Below, in pieces: positions 1 to 9,503 of a stretch of DNA of 51,651 nt (position 1 is its first letter; the number at the start of each line of letters is the position of its first letter). The stretch lies in NCBI GenBank assembly GCA_003550305.1, contig QKYT01000095.1:60721-112371 (forward strand), written 5' to 3'. The translations under genes were made by a program, and so were the position numbers. The DNA comes from Glomus cerebriforme. Lineage: Eukaryota; Glomeromycota; Glomeromycetes; Glomerales; Glomeraceae. The notes beneath the pieces were generated by a model. That model saw nothing but the letters and a program-made list of their open reading frames with translations. It did not search any database and was not told the origin of the DNA.

Positions 1-1845
1 TAAACGAAAATGAAAATTTTTTTTTCAAATTCAACAAATAAACCACAATAAAAATTTTTTTACTCCTGAACTTCATAAACAAATAAACAAAAAAAAAATT
101 TTTTTTCTTCTGAATTTCATGAAAAAGTTTTTTCTTACGAATTTTCTTTGAATAAAATATTTCCTAAAAGAGACTAAAGCTAAAAAAAAATTTCTATTTT
201 TTTTTATTTAAAGGCTCAGCTTTATATATATATATATATATTTTTTTTAATAAAAAAAATTATTAAAAATAAATAATTCGATCCAAATTGATTTAAAAAA
301 AAGACTAAAAATTATGCCAGCAAAGTTATTTATAGTAATGTATATTCATACAATCATACTATGCCAGAACAGATAGCTATAGATTACATCATCAAAGAAA
401 TAACTGGGTAACATGCCTGGATGATGATGATCCCAGTAAGGTCATTGAAATGCATAGAAGCTGGACAGGTCATTCTTTTGAGAGGCAAATTTGTAGCATA
501 TGACAGTTGGTATATGGTATATTAAAACTCTCAATTTTTCTTTTCTATATAAAAAAGCTAAAATATATTTATATATTTATTAATAAAACTATTATTTACC
601 TGATAAATAAATATCTAATAAGGTTAATATAACCTCTATCAAACCCATTATTAACTTGGACTTTAACACCATACCTGCAATAGGTATTAACATTGTGATG
701 AAAGACACCCTGGTAAAAGCTTGTATAAAGGATGTTGGGAGTTCCACCACTTTATTTTATCAATGAAAAATAAAGAAAAACATATTGAAGTTGATGTCCT
801 CATATTGTTGATTGTCAGTTGATTAAAGGTAAAAGAAATATATGAAAGAAAATAATAGACAAGAGTTTGGATTCTTTAATTAATTAAATATTTACTTTGA
901 ACTAATAGAACTCTAATGTTCAAGCCTTTTCAATAGAATATTATACTAATGAGTAATGACCAAACAGTTGTAAGTTTATATTTATGTCTAAAAGTTTATT
1001 TATTATTTATCTTTATTTTTATATTTATTTCTTTTTACAAAAATTCTTCCTTTTTTTTGCTACCAAGTTGAAATTCAACCCTTTTTATAACAAAATTCAT
1101 TGTACAAAATATTTTCTAAGAAATTTATCTTTCATATTCTTTTTTAACAAATTATGACTTATAATTACTATTCTAAGTATTACATTATTATGATATCATT
1201 ATAATATATTTTTTTTTCTTCAAGATAAATCTTATTTTAATATATATTTCTTCTTTTTTACTATTTTTCATGACTCTTATGTTATTGCTATGCTTTCTAA
1301 TTTTATGTAATTATTGTATTATCTACTTTAAATAATACATATGTTTATATTTATAAATTATTAAATATATACTATATTACTAATTTTCTATCTACTTTAT
1401 GCCATTACAGCATTATAATGATAGGAAATACAACTTAAATAGTAAAAAATATAGGGAAACTTCTGTTCTTGAATTTCATGTGAAGAAGAATATTGGAAAT
1501 CAAGAACCATTTAATTTTTATTTGAAAATTCACCACAATCTAAACCATACTTATTTGGTGAATAAAATGAACTTCATCAACCAAACAATAAGATCGATAA
1601 CCACAGCCTTGATATCCTCCTATATTAAATACCTACTGCTATTGACTCTATTACTGGTAATGAAATATTATCTAAAAATTATATATTAAAACTAGATGAT
1701 ATCTTCTTAATTTCTACTATTTGAGCAACCTCTTTTTTCTAATCAATTAATTTGCTTTAGTTAAATCAAAGAAATAGTCCTAATTAATGTTTTGGATGAA
1801 ATTGTTTTATAATTAGCAAAACATTTCACCTTTTTAGATTTAGTT
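1..1845. other. AT-rich low-complexity stretch, no gene seen
   Basis: Poly-A/poly-T rich DNA with short open frames but no recognisable domain. The stretch 300-520 and 640-800 has higher complexity and may be decayed coding sequence, but I could not match it to a family. A segment near 743-782 (CCACTTTATTTTATCAATG, then AAAATAAAGAAAAAC) recurs at about 21448-21485, so at least part is dispersed repeat. The 96-codon open frame at 1399-1689 resembles nothing I know. Confidence 0.6.
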
Positions 1846-2460
1846 TTGGCTATTTTAAAACTGACAAAATTTGGCAAAATTTGCCCAAACTTCTGAAATT
1901 GATGAAACTTCTGTAATTTGGCAAAACCTTAGATTTAGTATTCTGAAAAAAATATGATATGATCTGAATTCACAGATTTGATCTAAAACAGATTTGAATT
2001 GGTTTGCAAATTCAAGATTTGTGAATCCAATCTGAAGCAAATAAATCTGATCTGAATCTGATCTGATTAGATCAGATCATGATACAAAAAAATCCAGATC
2101 TAATCCAATCAGATTCAGATCTTCATATATTAAAATATGATAAATAAAAAAAATTTTTTTTTTATTTTTATCTTTTTTTTAGAGATGAATCTGGATGACC
2201 AAACGAATAGTTCCTGAATGAACTAAAGGTAAGTTTATTCTTTAATTTTTTTTTACTTGTAACTAACGTTTTTCTTTTCTTTTTTTTAGGAAATCCAAAT
2301 GAACAGATGACTGAAATCTTGAACGAACTTATAACTAACATTTTCTTTTCTCTTTTTTTTAGAAAACCAGATGAACGGACAAAGCTGAACAATTGGAATC
2401 TTAGACAAATATAAGTTTATTCTTTTTTTTACTTTATTAATTATTAGGGAATGTAACTAA

Positions 2461-2904
2461 TAGTATTTCGCATAAATTGAATTGAATTGAATTGAATTAG
2501 ATTCAAATTCAATTTGATTAAATCACAAATCGTTCAAATTCGATTCGATATTTGAACGAATCAAATTAAATCAATTCAGATTCGATTTGAATTCGATTCG
2601 AATTTGATGCTGATATCACGTAATTCATAATTCCAGCTAAAATTAAATAATCTGTAAGAAAATTGTCTTTTAGGAATCTTGTATAACCCAAAATTTTAAT
2701 TTTTGAGAGAAACAAAATCACTTTTTTTGGTTTGTATAATATTATATAAGATCTAAATAAGAAAATTTTGGCCAGCTTTATAAAATTTGGGCAAAATTAA
2801 ACAATCAGTCAAATTGATTTGAATTCAATTTACAATTTGAAAATTCTGAATCGAATTGAATCCAAATCAAATCTGAATTAAATTCAATTCTCTGCAGAAC
2901 ACTA
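2461..2904. mobile_element. Non-autonomous hAT-type element with 8-bp TSD
   Basis: The element starts TAGTATTTCGCATAAATTGA and its other end, read on the minus strand, is TAGTGTTCTGCAGAGAATTG, giving imperfect terminal inverted repeats. It is flanked by identical 8-bp direct repeats GTAACTAA at 2453-2460 and 2905-2912. An 8-bp duplication is the known hAT signature. The body is degenerate GAATTG/GATTCGAA simple repeat around a fragment of another MITE family (2612-2805). No coding capacity. Confidence 0.8.
2612..2805 (-). mobile_element. MITE fragment inside the 2461-2904 element
   Basis: On the minus strand this stretch follows the second half of the element at 17377-18000 closely: a GGCCAAAAT motif, a run ending CCAAAAAAAGTGATTTTG, AGATTCCTAAAAG, then a GGAATTATGAAT-like segment ending at an ACGTGA motif. 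The first half and both ends are missing. It is embedded in the simple repeats of the hAT-type element, which suggests that the small element is a composite. Confidence 0.6.
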
Positions 2905-3188
2905 GTAACTAACATTTTCTTTTCTCTTTTTTTTTAGGAAATTAGACAAACGGACAAAGCCAAATGACTAGAATCTTAGACGAACATAAGTTTATTCTTT
3001 TTTTTACTTTATTAATTATTAGTGAACATAACTAATGTTTCCTTTTCTCTTTTTTTTTAGGAAACTAGACAAATGAACGAAGCTGAATGAATAAAACTTG
3101 AACAAACAAACTAAAAGATTAGTTCATTTATTTCTTTTTATTTTTTACTTTTAGGAAATGTAATTAATATCTCTCTTCTCTTTTTTTT

Positions 3189-3545
3189 AGAAAACTGAAC
3201 ATTCAGATCAGATCAGTTTCAGATTTGAATCAGTTTTAATTCAGTTCAGTTTCAGATTAATTAGATTCAGATCAGTTCAGTTCAAATCTGAATTAGTTTC
3301 AGATCAGTAGAGTTTCTTAAACTCAAATCAAATCAAATATGAAGCCAATTTGAATTTGTCAAATCAAATCAGATTCGAATCAAATTCAAATCAAATATCA
3401 AATGTTAAATCAAATTGTGTATCCCTACAGATCAGTTCAGATCAGATTCAGTCAGATTCAAATCAGTTCAGATCTGTTTCAGACTGGATTCAGATCAGAT
3501 CAGATTTAATTCAAATCTAATTTGAACTGATCTGTTCAGAACACT
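3189..3545. repeat. Degenerate GATCAG/CAGATT repeat block
   Basis: Dense imperfect repeats of AGATCAG and CAGATTTGAAT, ending TTCAGAACACTA, which matches the right end (GCAGAACACTA) of the 2461-2904 element. It may be another element of the same group (left end about TAGAAAACTGAAC at 3189), but no matching 8-bp duplication is visible at its edges. A similar block lies at about 1930-2130. Confidence 0.5.
3308..3427. mobile_element. Tiny hAT-type MITE nested in the GATCAG block
   Basis: The 120-bp unit begins TAGAGTTTCTTAAACTC and ends TGTGTATCCCTA, with CAGATCAG at 3300-3307 and again at 3428-3435. The TAG...CTA ends and 8-bp spacing fit the 2461-2904 group. The host block itself is full of CAGATCAG, so the duplication could be coincidental. 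Confidence 0.45.
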
Positions 3546-4777
3546 ACTTAGATTTACTAAAAATAAATATTTTAACATTAATTCTAAATATATAATTTCA
3601 TTATTTATGTATTTATTTATCAATAATTTACAATTGTGAATTATGTGCAATAAAATTTTTAAAATATTGAACTTTATAAAGTATTTATAATTTTATCAGT
3701 TGTAATAATTGGATTCCAGTCAATATCATTATCATCATTTTCAGTATTTTACTGCATTATTTGTGTTTTATTACCTGCTCTCTTTAAACAATCATGGGTA
3801 TTTTCAATTATGTTTTCCAAACTTTATCTAAATTTAAAATATTATCTATTTCTAATTTTTCCTTCTTACCGATTACTTTACCTTTTATATTATTATAATA
3901 ATTAAGTAAATCATTTATCAATTCAATAAGCTTTTTATCAGGATTCAAATGAGCATTAACCAAAATTTCATGAATTTCTTTGGCAGACTTTTCTATATTA
4001 TAATATAACAATTCTTTTTTTGCAAATATATGATAATAGGATAAAAACTTGTACATATTTTCAATTTATTTAAACCTAAGCAGGTTCTCTTCTTATTATA
4101 TATCTAACCAAGGCTTAACCAAACCCATTCATATCCAGTTGTATAAGGTGTAACAGCAAAAGGCTTAAGCATTAACTGTATTAAATAATCCTTATTTTTA
4201 GAAAAACTATCTTCAAGTAATGCCTACCAATCATATGAAATTTTATTATTATCTATTTTAATATCAAAAAATTTTTTCCATATGTGATACTACCTTATTT
4301 AATGCATTAAGTCATAATATTCAGTTTTTGTTTTTTTCATTTTTATAAAAAGTTCATTCATCTCTAATATAAGATTTCTAAAGATTCCTTGTATCCAATA
4401 AATTTCTAAATGATTTTTTTAGATATAAATTATAAAAAAATAATTAGCAATTTTTATTAATTCAAATTTTTAAGTTATTATATTATTATTTAATAATTTA
4501 TAGATAGAATTAAATATTTTTTTTTATTTTCATTAAATGTTAACTAATTTTATAATATATAATTTTTTTATAATAAATGAATAATAATTTTTATCATTAA
4601 AATAACTATTATAATTATTACATGAAGCTAGAGTTGCGATCCATCAATCCGTAAATAAACACATTTCTGCCATTCTACGAATATTAAGTCAATAAAAAGA
4701 ATATTTTTTTTGAGATATCTTATGAATATCTATTAATACATAATATGATAAAAAAAAATTGTCTTCAAAAATAAAAG

Positions 4778-4853
4778 TAGAGAGAAAATTAAAATGGATT
4801 GAAATTCATCCGAACTGAATGAAAAATCAATCCGTTTTTATTTTCTCTTTTTT
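4778..4853. repeat. Short foldback hairpin
   Basis: Left arm AGAGAAAATTAAAATGGATT pairs with right arm AATCCGTTTTTATTTTCTCT, with a short AT-rich centre. It is a small inverted repeat inside decayed hAT sequence, possibly a MITE remnant. Ambiguous bases (n) lie just downstream at 4886, 4906 and 4924. Confidence 0.5.
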
Positions 4854-5583
4854 TTGTATTAAATAGTAATTTTTTAAATTACTAGNTTGTGCATTGGAAT
4901 GCAGTNTTATAATATATAAAAAANAATTTAATCTTTATTAATTAAAATCCGTGTATAATTGCCAAAATGTGCCCTTTCAGATTCATCTGGATTGTAACTC
5001 TACATGGAGCTTACCAGTATATGATGGATGCAAAAAGAAGTATAATAAATATACTGGATTAGCAAATTTAGTGTAATGATGATTAAAGATTAAAATTACA
5101 TTGTCTATGAAAAACTTAATAATCATTATCAGATAATTTTTTAATTGCAGTTTCAAGTTTTGCAAGTCCAAAAAAACAAATAGCAAGAGTATAAGATTGT
5201 AATTCTAATATTGCAATTGATTATTTGATAGGATGTAATATACATATATATCATCAAAAAATATGTATAATCGTAGAATTGATAATATTGCTGTTGAAAG
5301 AATTTCAGAATTTTTGGATTTTAACTAAATAAAAAAAAGAATTATTATTAAATTTGCAATCAAATGATTTCAAACAAATAAATTTCAAGTCTTATATTTT
5401 CTAATGGTACTTTATAAATTAACACAATCATACATAATATATTATCTAGTATTTACCCATTTTTTCAATTCTTCATCACTAACTTTACAAGCTTTAGCTA
5501 ATATAATACTTTTATATATAAATATTAATTAATATTAATAAAAATTATAAAATAAAAAAAAGTAAATGAAATATGTTTTAATT

Positions 5584-6045
5584 GCTGATCCACTTAAGAA
5601 TAGTACTCTTTTACTAATTAAATTTGAGGAAAAAAATTAAAAGCGTTATCTTGTATTATTTCGTGATATAGTGATTAGATTTTAATGAATCTTTAAAATA
5701 TTTTGTAATTTTCAATTTTCTCATCAAAATAAAAAAAATATTTAAAATTAGTTTGGTAGATTATGAGATAATCACTAAAAACCATTTTTTTTAAAGCAAA
5801 CTGGATTCCAAATTTCACATTTGATACATATTTGAAAAAATACTTTTTTTGCAATTATCTCATGATATATCAGTCCAATTTTAAATATCTTTTTTTTTTA
5901 TTTTGAAAAAGGTATAAAAAACTATAAAATAGCTTAAAGATTTATTAAAATCCAATCACTGGATCACAAGATAATGCAAAATAATACTTTTAATTTTTTC
6001 TTCCAAATTTAATTAGTAGAAGAGTGCTGTTTTTAGGCATATCTG
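5584..6045. mobile_element. Foldback MITE with ~200-bp inverted arms
   Basis: The left arm (about 5584-5776) and right arm (about 5851-6045) are long imperfect inverted copies. Both contain ACTAATTAAATTTG, a GTGAT.AGTGATT.GATTTTAAT run and ATCATGAGATAAT or ATTATGAGATAAT. The element starts GCTGATCC and ends, inverted, GCAGATATGCC. The centre is about 75 bp of unrelated AT-rich DNA. No coding capacity. It lies within the span of the broken hAT gene, so it probably inserted there. Confidence 0.75.
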
Positions 6046-6208
6046 CTTTCTGTATTAGATTATCTTATATGGATAAGATTGGCATTATTATTTACACCGC
6101 ATTATATGGTCGCAGAATACGTAAACATTATTTATCTAAAAAACAGAATTTTTTTTAGGTGTAAAATTATATTTGTTACATTCCTATTTGTTATTGAGTG
6201 GTCATGTA

Positions 6209-7304
6209 TAAGGTTGCTTGCTGAAACTCATCTGGCCCAACATGAAATGCTGAAACTCTTATATAGTATCAAAACTGTGAAACTGCGAAACTGCCAAAAT
6301 TTGTGAAACTTTTATAATAAGTTTATCCATAGTTTCAGCACAACAAGTATTAATATTTTATATGAGTTTTGGCATAGTTTCATCATATAATTCAATAAAT
6401 TTATATGTAATTGAATAATTTATTGTAATTTTTATGTTTATTTAATATTATAATAAAAGATTACATTTCTTTGAAGTAAACTCCATCTTTGAGTTCAGTT
6501 TGTCCGAAAAAGTTTGGCAACCTAAAAAAATAAAAAAAGAAACATTAGTAACATTTCTTTAATATTAAAAAACTTTCCCTCTCTTTTCAACTTACATTTC
6601 AAGTCCATTTTGCTCAAGAAGTTCGGTAACCTAAAAAAAATAGAGAAAGAAATGTTAATAACATTTCTTTTAATATTAAAAAAAACATTTCCCCTTTCCA
6701 ACTTACATTCCAAGTCCAGTTCATTCAAGGAGTCCGGTAACCTAAAAAAAATAGAGAAAGAAATATTAATAACGTTTCTTTTAATATTAAAAGAAACATT
6801 CCCCTTTTCAACTTACATTCCAAGTTCAATCTGCCCAAGGAGTTCGGTAACCTAAAAAAAATAGAGAAAGAAACGTTAGTAATGTTTCTTTTAATATTAA
6901 AAAAAACATTCCCCTTTCCAACTTACATTCCAAGTTCAGTTCATTCAAGGAGTCTGGTAACCTACAAAAAAAAATAAAGAAAGAAACGTTAGTAACGTTT
7001 CTTTAATATTAAAAAAAGTCTCTTCCTCTTTCAATTTACATTCAAGTCATTCAAGAAGTCTGATAATCTAAAAAAAAAAAAAAAAAAAAATATAAAAAAA
7101 AAAATTTTTAATAAAAAAATTTTTAATTATTTATCAAATGATTATCAAAATGCTAAAACTATATGTATGTCATATGATATACTACGCTGAAACGCCAAAA
7201 CAGTTTCAACAGTTTCAGCATTTCAGGTGATTTTGCAAAACTAGTTTTAGCAGTTTCACATATGCCATTTCGCTGAAACCCCCTAGTTTCAGCAAGTAAC
7301 CTTA
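6209..7304. mobile_element. Non-autonomous hAT element carrying an intron-like array
   Basis: Terminal inverted repeats are TAAGGTTGCTTGCTGAAACT (6209-6228) and, inverted, TAAGGTTACTTGCTGAAACT (ends 7304), 19 of 20 identical. Perfect 8-bp direct repeats GTCATGTA flank it (6201-6208 and 7305-7312), the hAT signature. The subterminal 150-200 bp on each side are dense in CTGAAAC/GTTTCAG repeats, as expected for transposase-binding arrays. The core (6480-7075) is a six-unit tandem array. There is no transposase frame, so it needs a helper. It interrupts the older hAT remnant. Confidence 0.88.
6480..7075 (-). repeat. Six-unit tandem array of exon-plus-intron units (array 2)
   Basis: The unit is about 110 bp; the GGTAACC-equivalent landmark recurs at 6516, 6625, 6736, 6846, 6956 and 7064. 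Read on the minus strand, each unit has a 35-base exon-like part (for example starting GTTACCGGACTCC and ending CTTGGAAT), then GTAAGTTG, a purine-rich run, TATTAAAAGAAA, a branch-like TTATTAAC or CGTTACTAAC, and a T-rich tract ending TTTTAG. The 35-base part is not a multiple of three, so joined exons would shift frame at every step. Confidence 0.8.
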
Positions 7305-7777
7305 GTCATGTAACCACCATCTAATCTAATACAGATTTCAGACATGTTGTTCTTAGGCAAATCAGTTAAAATTTAATTTGCAAATAAGTAGAACAAATAT
7401 CTTTTGAAATTAGGTTGATAGCATATGCCATGCAATACATTAAAAATATTCTGATACTTTTCTATAATTATCTGGTATGCATTTCAGTTAGTTACAACTG
7501 CTGAAAACTTTGTTGGCCCAATTTTTTCCAATATTTCTTCAATTATTTTAGCCAAAAATTTGCCAGTATGGCTTTTGATTGATAAATCGTTTAAACACCA
7601 CAAGTATTTCCCATGATCAGATGTATGAATCAAAAAATTCCAAATTGATTCATTTGCTAAATTTGTCCATCCATTACATGCTTATAAATTTTAAAAATAA
7701 AAATAAATTAAAAAAATAAGAAGAAACAAAGAATCATAATTTTAAACTTCAATATACTGTAATTACACTTTATTATA

Positions 7778-8339
7778 CAGATGGTGACCAAAATGATTTA
7801 GCCAGTTTTGTTTACTGAAATCAAGTAGAATATCATGCATTATTATTATGTAAACAACATGTGATTTTGTATTTATAATCATGATAAACATATTCCTAAC
7901 TTCAATTTTTCTAGAACATTCTAAAATAATGAAATAATGAAGCTACTTACCTCTAAAACTCATGATACTATAGTTTATGGCTATAATTGCCAGCCCAAAG
8001 TCTGAATCTGAACCCAATAGAGAATATTTGGGCTGAGATGAAAATGATGGTTCGTAGGCATACTCCACCACCATCTAATATTAAGGTTCTTGAAAGATAT
8101 GTTAAAGATGCATAGAATATCCTTCCACCAGAATATTATAAAAATTAATTAATAGTATGCCACGAAGAATTGAAACAGTTATTGAGGCAAATGGGAATAG
8201 GATTAGTTATAAAATTTTTTTATAATTTAATAAATTGAATCATAAATAAAATATTTGGTTTAAAATTTTTATTTTTATTATATAATATATAATTATTTTT
8301 CACTTTAAAAAGTGGCCGGATCATTTTAGTCACCGTCTG
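7778..8339. mobile_element. Tc1-like element, internally decayed
   Basis: Terminal inverted repeats begin CAGATGGTGACCAAAATGAT (left) and CAGACGGTGACTAAAATGAT (right, inverted). TA dinucleotides flank both ends (7776-7777 and 8340-8341), as expected for Tc1/mariner target duplication. At 562 bp it is too short for a full transposase; only the C-terminal part remains (8005-8115). It is inserted inside the hAT transposase remnant. Confidence 0.8.
8005..8115 (+). pseudogene. C-terminal fragment of a Tc1-like transposase
   Basis: The frame reads NLNPIENIWAEMKMMVRRHT, then PPPSNIKVLERYVKDA and a stop. NLNPIENIWAEMK is the conserved block around the last acidic residue (E) of the Tc1 DDE triad. 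Nothing upstream of this block is recognisable, and stops follow. It lies between the terminal repeats of the 7778-8339 element. A dead remnant. Confidence 0.75.
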
Positions 8340-9189
8340 TACTTACACATTGTTAAATTTTCTGAATTGTTCAATTCTTTAATAACTTTCTGGTTTATAA
8401 CCGCAGTTTCTTATGATAAAAGTTTGCCAGAAAGTACTTCTTTTGATGAAGGTATATATCCTAAATGTAGAGTCTTTAATAGCTCAATGAAAATGGATTT
8501 TCAATTACATGCCATGGAATACCACATATAACAAATGCTTTTATATAAGCACAATCAATTTCATGAGCTCTATCTTCAGAAAGTTTAGTATTCTCACTAA
8601 ATTCTGACATTTTTGTTTGAATTGTTCAAGTACTTGTGCCATTATTAAGTTTTATTTTTTAGTTGTTACCCATTCAAGGTTAGTTATGTTTCCTTCAGCT
8701 CTTACAGCAAGACGATTTAAGAAAAATTATTTTGTATTATCTAGCACTTTGGAACACTCATTGGCAAAATATGCTTCCAAATACCTTTTTTCCAAAAGCA
8801 ATTGCAATATGAACAGGTTGCTTCATAATGGCCTTCTGATACTTTTCTACCCTGAATAGCATGAGTCCCCCATACCAATAATTTAGGTCGGCTACCTTTC
8901 TTTTTTTCTTTAGGAGCTGGTATTATAGGAGTCAAAGTTGGAGAAGGAATAGAAAAGTCAAATTCTTGATATTTAGGTGTGGACATAATTAAAATAATAA
9001 AGGAGTTTATACTTTATAGTTTATAGAATATAAATTTTAAGTTGGATGAAAGAAAAGTATAAAAGAAAGTGAAAACTTATTTGTAATAAAATAAAAAGTG
9101 TATGCGCGTTACGCATTAAATATCGAACACTTTTCAAACGAAAGATTATCAGTTACAAAGTCACATGTAAATGCACCAATTAAAAATAC

Positions 9190-9336
9190 AACATGTGATT
9201 AATTTAGTTTCAGATATTTCATAAATTTTGCTAGATTTCAGAAATTTCACCAGTTTCAGAATTTTGTACTTGTGGTAAAACTAGTTTCGCCAATTTCACC
9301 AGAAATTAAGTTTCAGTTTCGCCCGAAACATTAGTT
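9190..9336. repeat. GTTTC/GAAAC-rich subterminal-like repeat
   Basis: Repeated TTTCAG, TTTCACCAG, TTTCGCC and GTTTCAG motifs, much like the subterminal arms of the 6209-7304 element. It ends TTTCGCCCGAAACATTA and abuts a coding-like fragment (9339-9503), so it may be the right end of an element, perhaps of the large hAT copy. The matching left end was not found. Confidence 0.45.
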
Positions 9337-9338
9337 CT

Positions 9339-9503
9339 AATAGAAATCAACAAATACCTAGAGACTCTACACCACATTCTAGAAGAGGTCATGGCACACT
9401 CTCTCAAATGTCTTCTATTAATACCCTTAATTCCGCATTAGAAAGTAATCCACCTTCACAAAATATGTTTAGCCCAGAAAATGAAACTACTAACAATCCA
9501 TAA
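9339..9503 (+). pseudogene. 3' coding fragment, Ser/Asn/Pro-rich, unknown
   Basis: The frame reads NRNQQIPRDSTPHSRRGHG, then TLSQMSSINTLNSALESNPP, SQNMFSPENETTNNP and stop TAA at 9501-9503. Codon use and composition look like real coding sequence, unlike the repeat upstream. No start codon or splice acceptor is clear, because the repeat block at 9190-9336 directly abuts it. I do not recognise the family. It may be the tail of a host gene cut off by the transposon. Confidence 0.4.

Larger units (their letters stand above)
2170..3190 (+). repeat. Tandem array of intron-like repeat units (array 1)
   Basis: Several diverged units each carry a donor-like GTAAGTTTATTC or ATAAGTTTATTC, a branch-point-like TAACTAAC, a long T/C tract and TTTTAG, followed by a 40-60 base exon-like segment (starting GAAATCC, AAAACCAG, GAAATTAG or GAAACTAG). 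The clearest complete intron-like stretch is 2229-2289 (GTAAGT to TTTTTTTAG, TAACTAAC inside). Acceptor-like TAGs lie at about 2180-2182, 2287-2289, 2360-2362, 2937-2939, 3058-3060 and 3188-3190. The array is split by a 444-bp mobile element at 2461-2904. Exon-like segments have no common open frame, so a protein is unlikely. Confidence 0.65.
3740..8986 (-). pseudogene. hAT transposase gene, shattered by nested insertions
   Basis: Pieces of one hAT transposase appear in the correct order on the minus strand. First, 8986-8741: ATG start and a BED-type zinc-finger region (residues KLLVWGTHAIQGRKVSEGHY, then CSYC). Next, 8600-8343: decayed coding with stops. Next, 7680-7365: a DUF659/catalytic-core-like segment (CNGWTNLANESIWNFLIHTS, YLWCLNDLSIKSHTGKFLAK, KFSAVVT), where the expected catalytic Asp after VVT reads Asn and is followed by a stop. 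Next, 5230-4983: helical region (LAKLETAIKKLSDNDYQ, FANPVYLLYFFLHPSY). Last, 4320-3740: C-terminal dimerisation-like region (LKPFAVTPYTTGYEWVW, YNKKRTCLGLNKLK, YKFLSYYHIFAKKEL). Frameshifts and stops are frequent. Later insertions at 7778-8339, 6209-7304 and probably 5584-6045 break it up. It could instead be two hAT copies; the order favours one. Not functional. Confidence 0.7.

Noticed and set aside
1399..1689. 96-codon open frame as a gene
   Set aside because: No domain, low-complexity tail, no splice context; located in repeat-rich DNA.
4886..4924. Unusual bases at 4886, 4906, 4924 and 15519
   Set aside because: They are ambiguous calls (n) in AT-rich repeats, an assembly issue and not biology.
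6480..7075. CRISPR-like array
   Set aside because: Units diverge throughout with no fixed repeat and variable spacer pattern, the genome is eukaryotic, and splice-like motifs explain the layout better.
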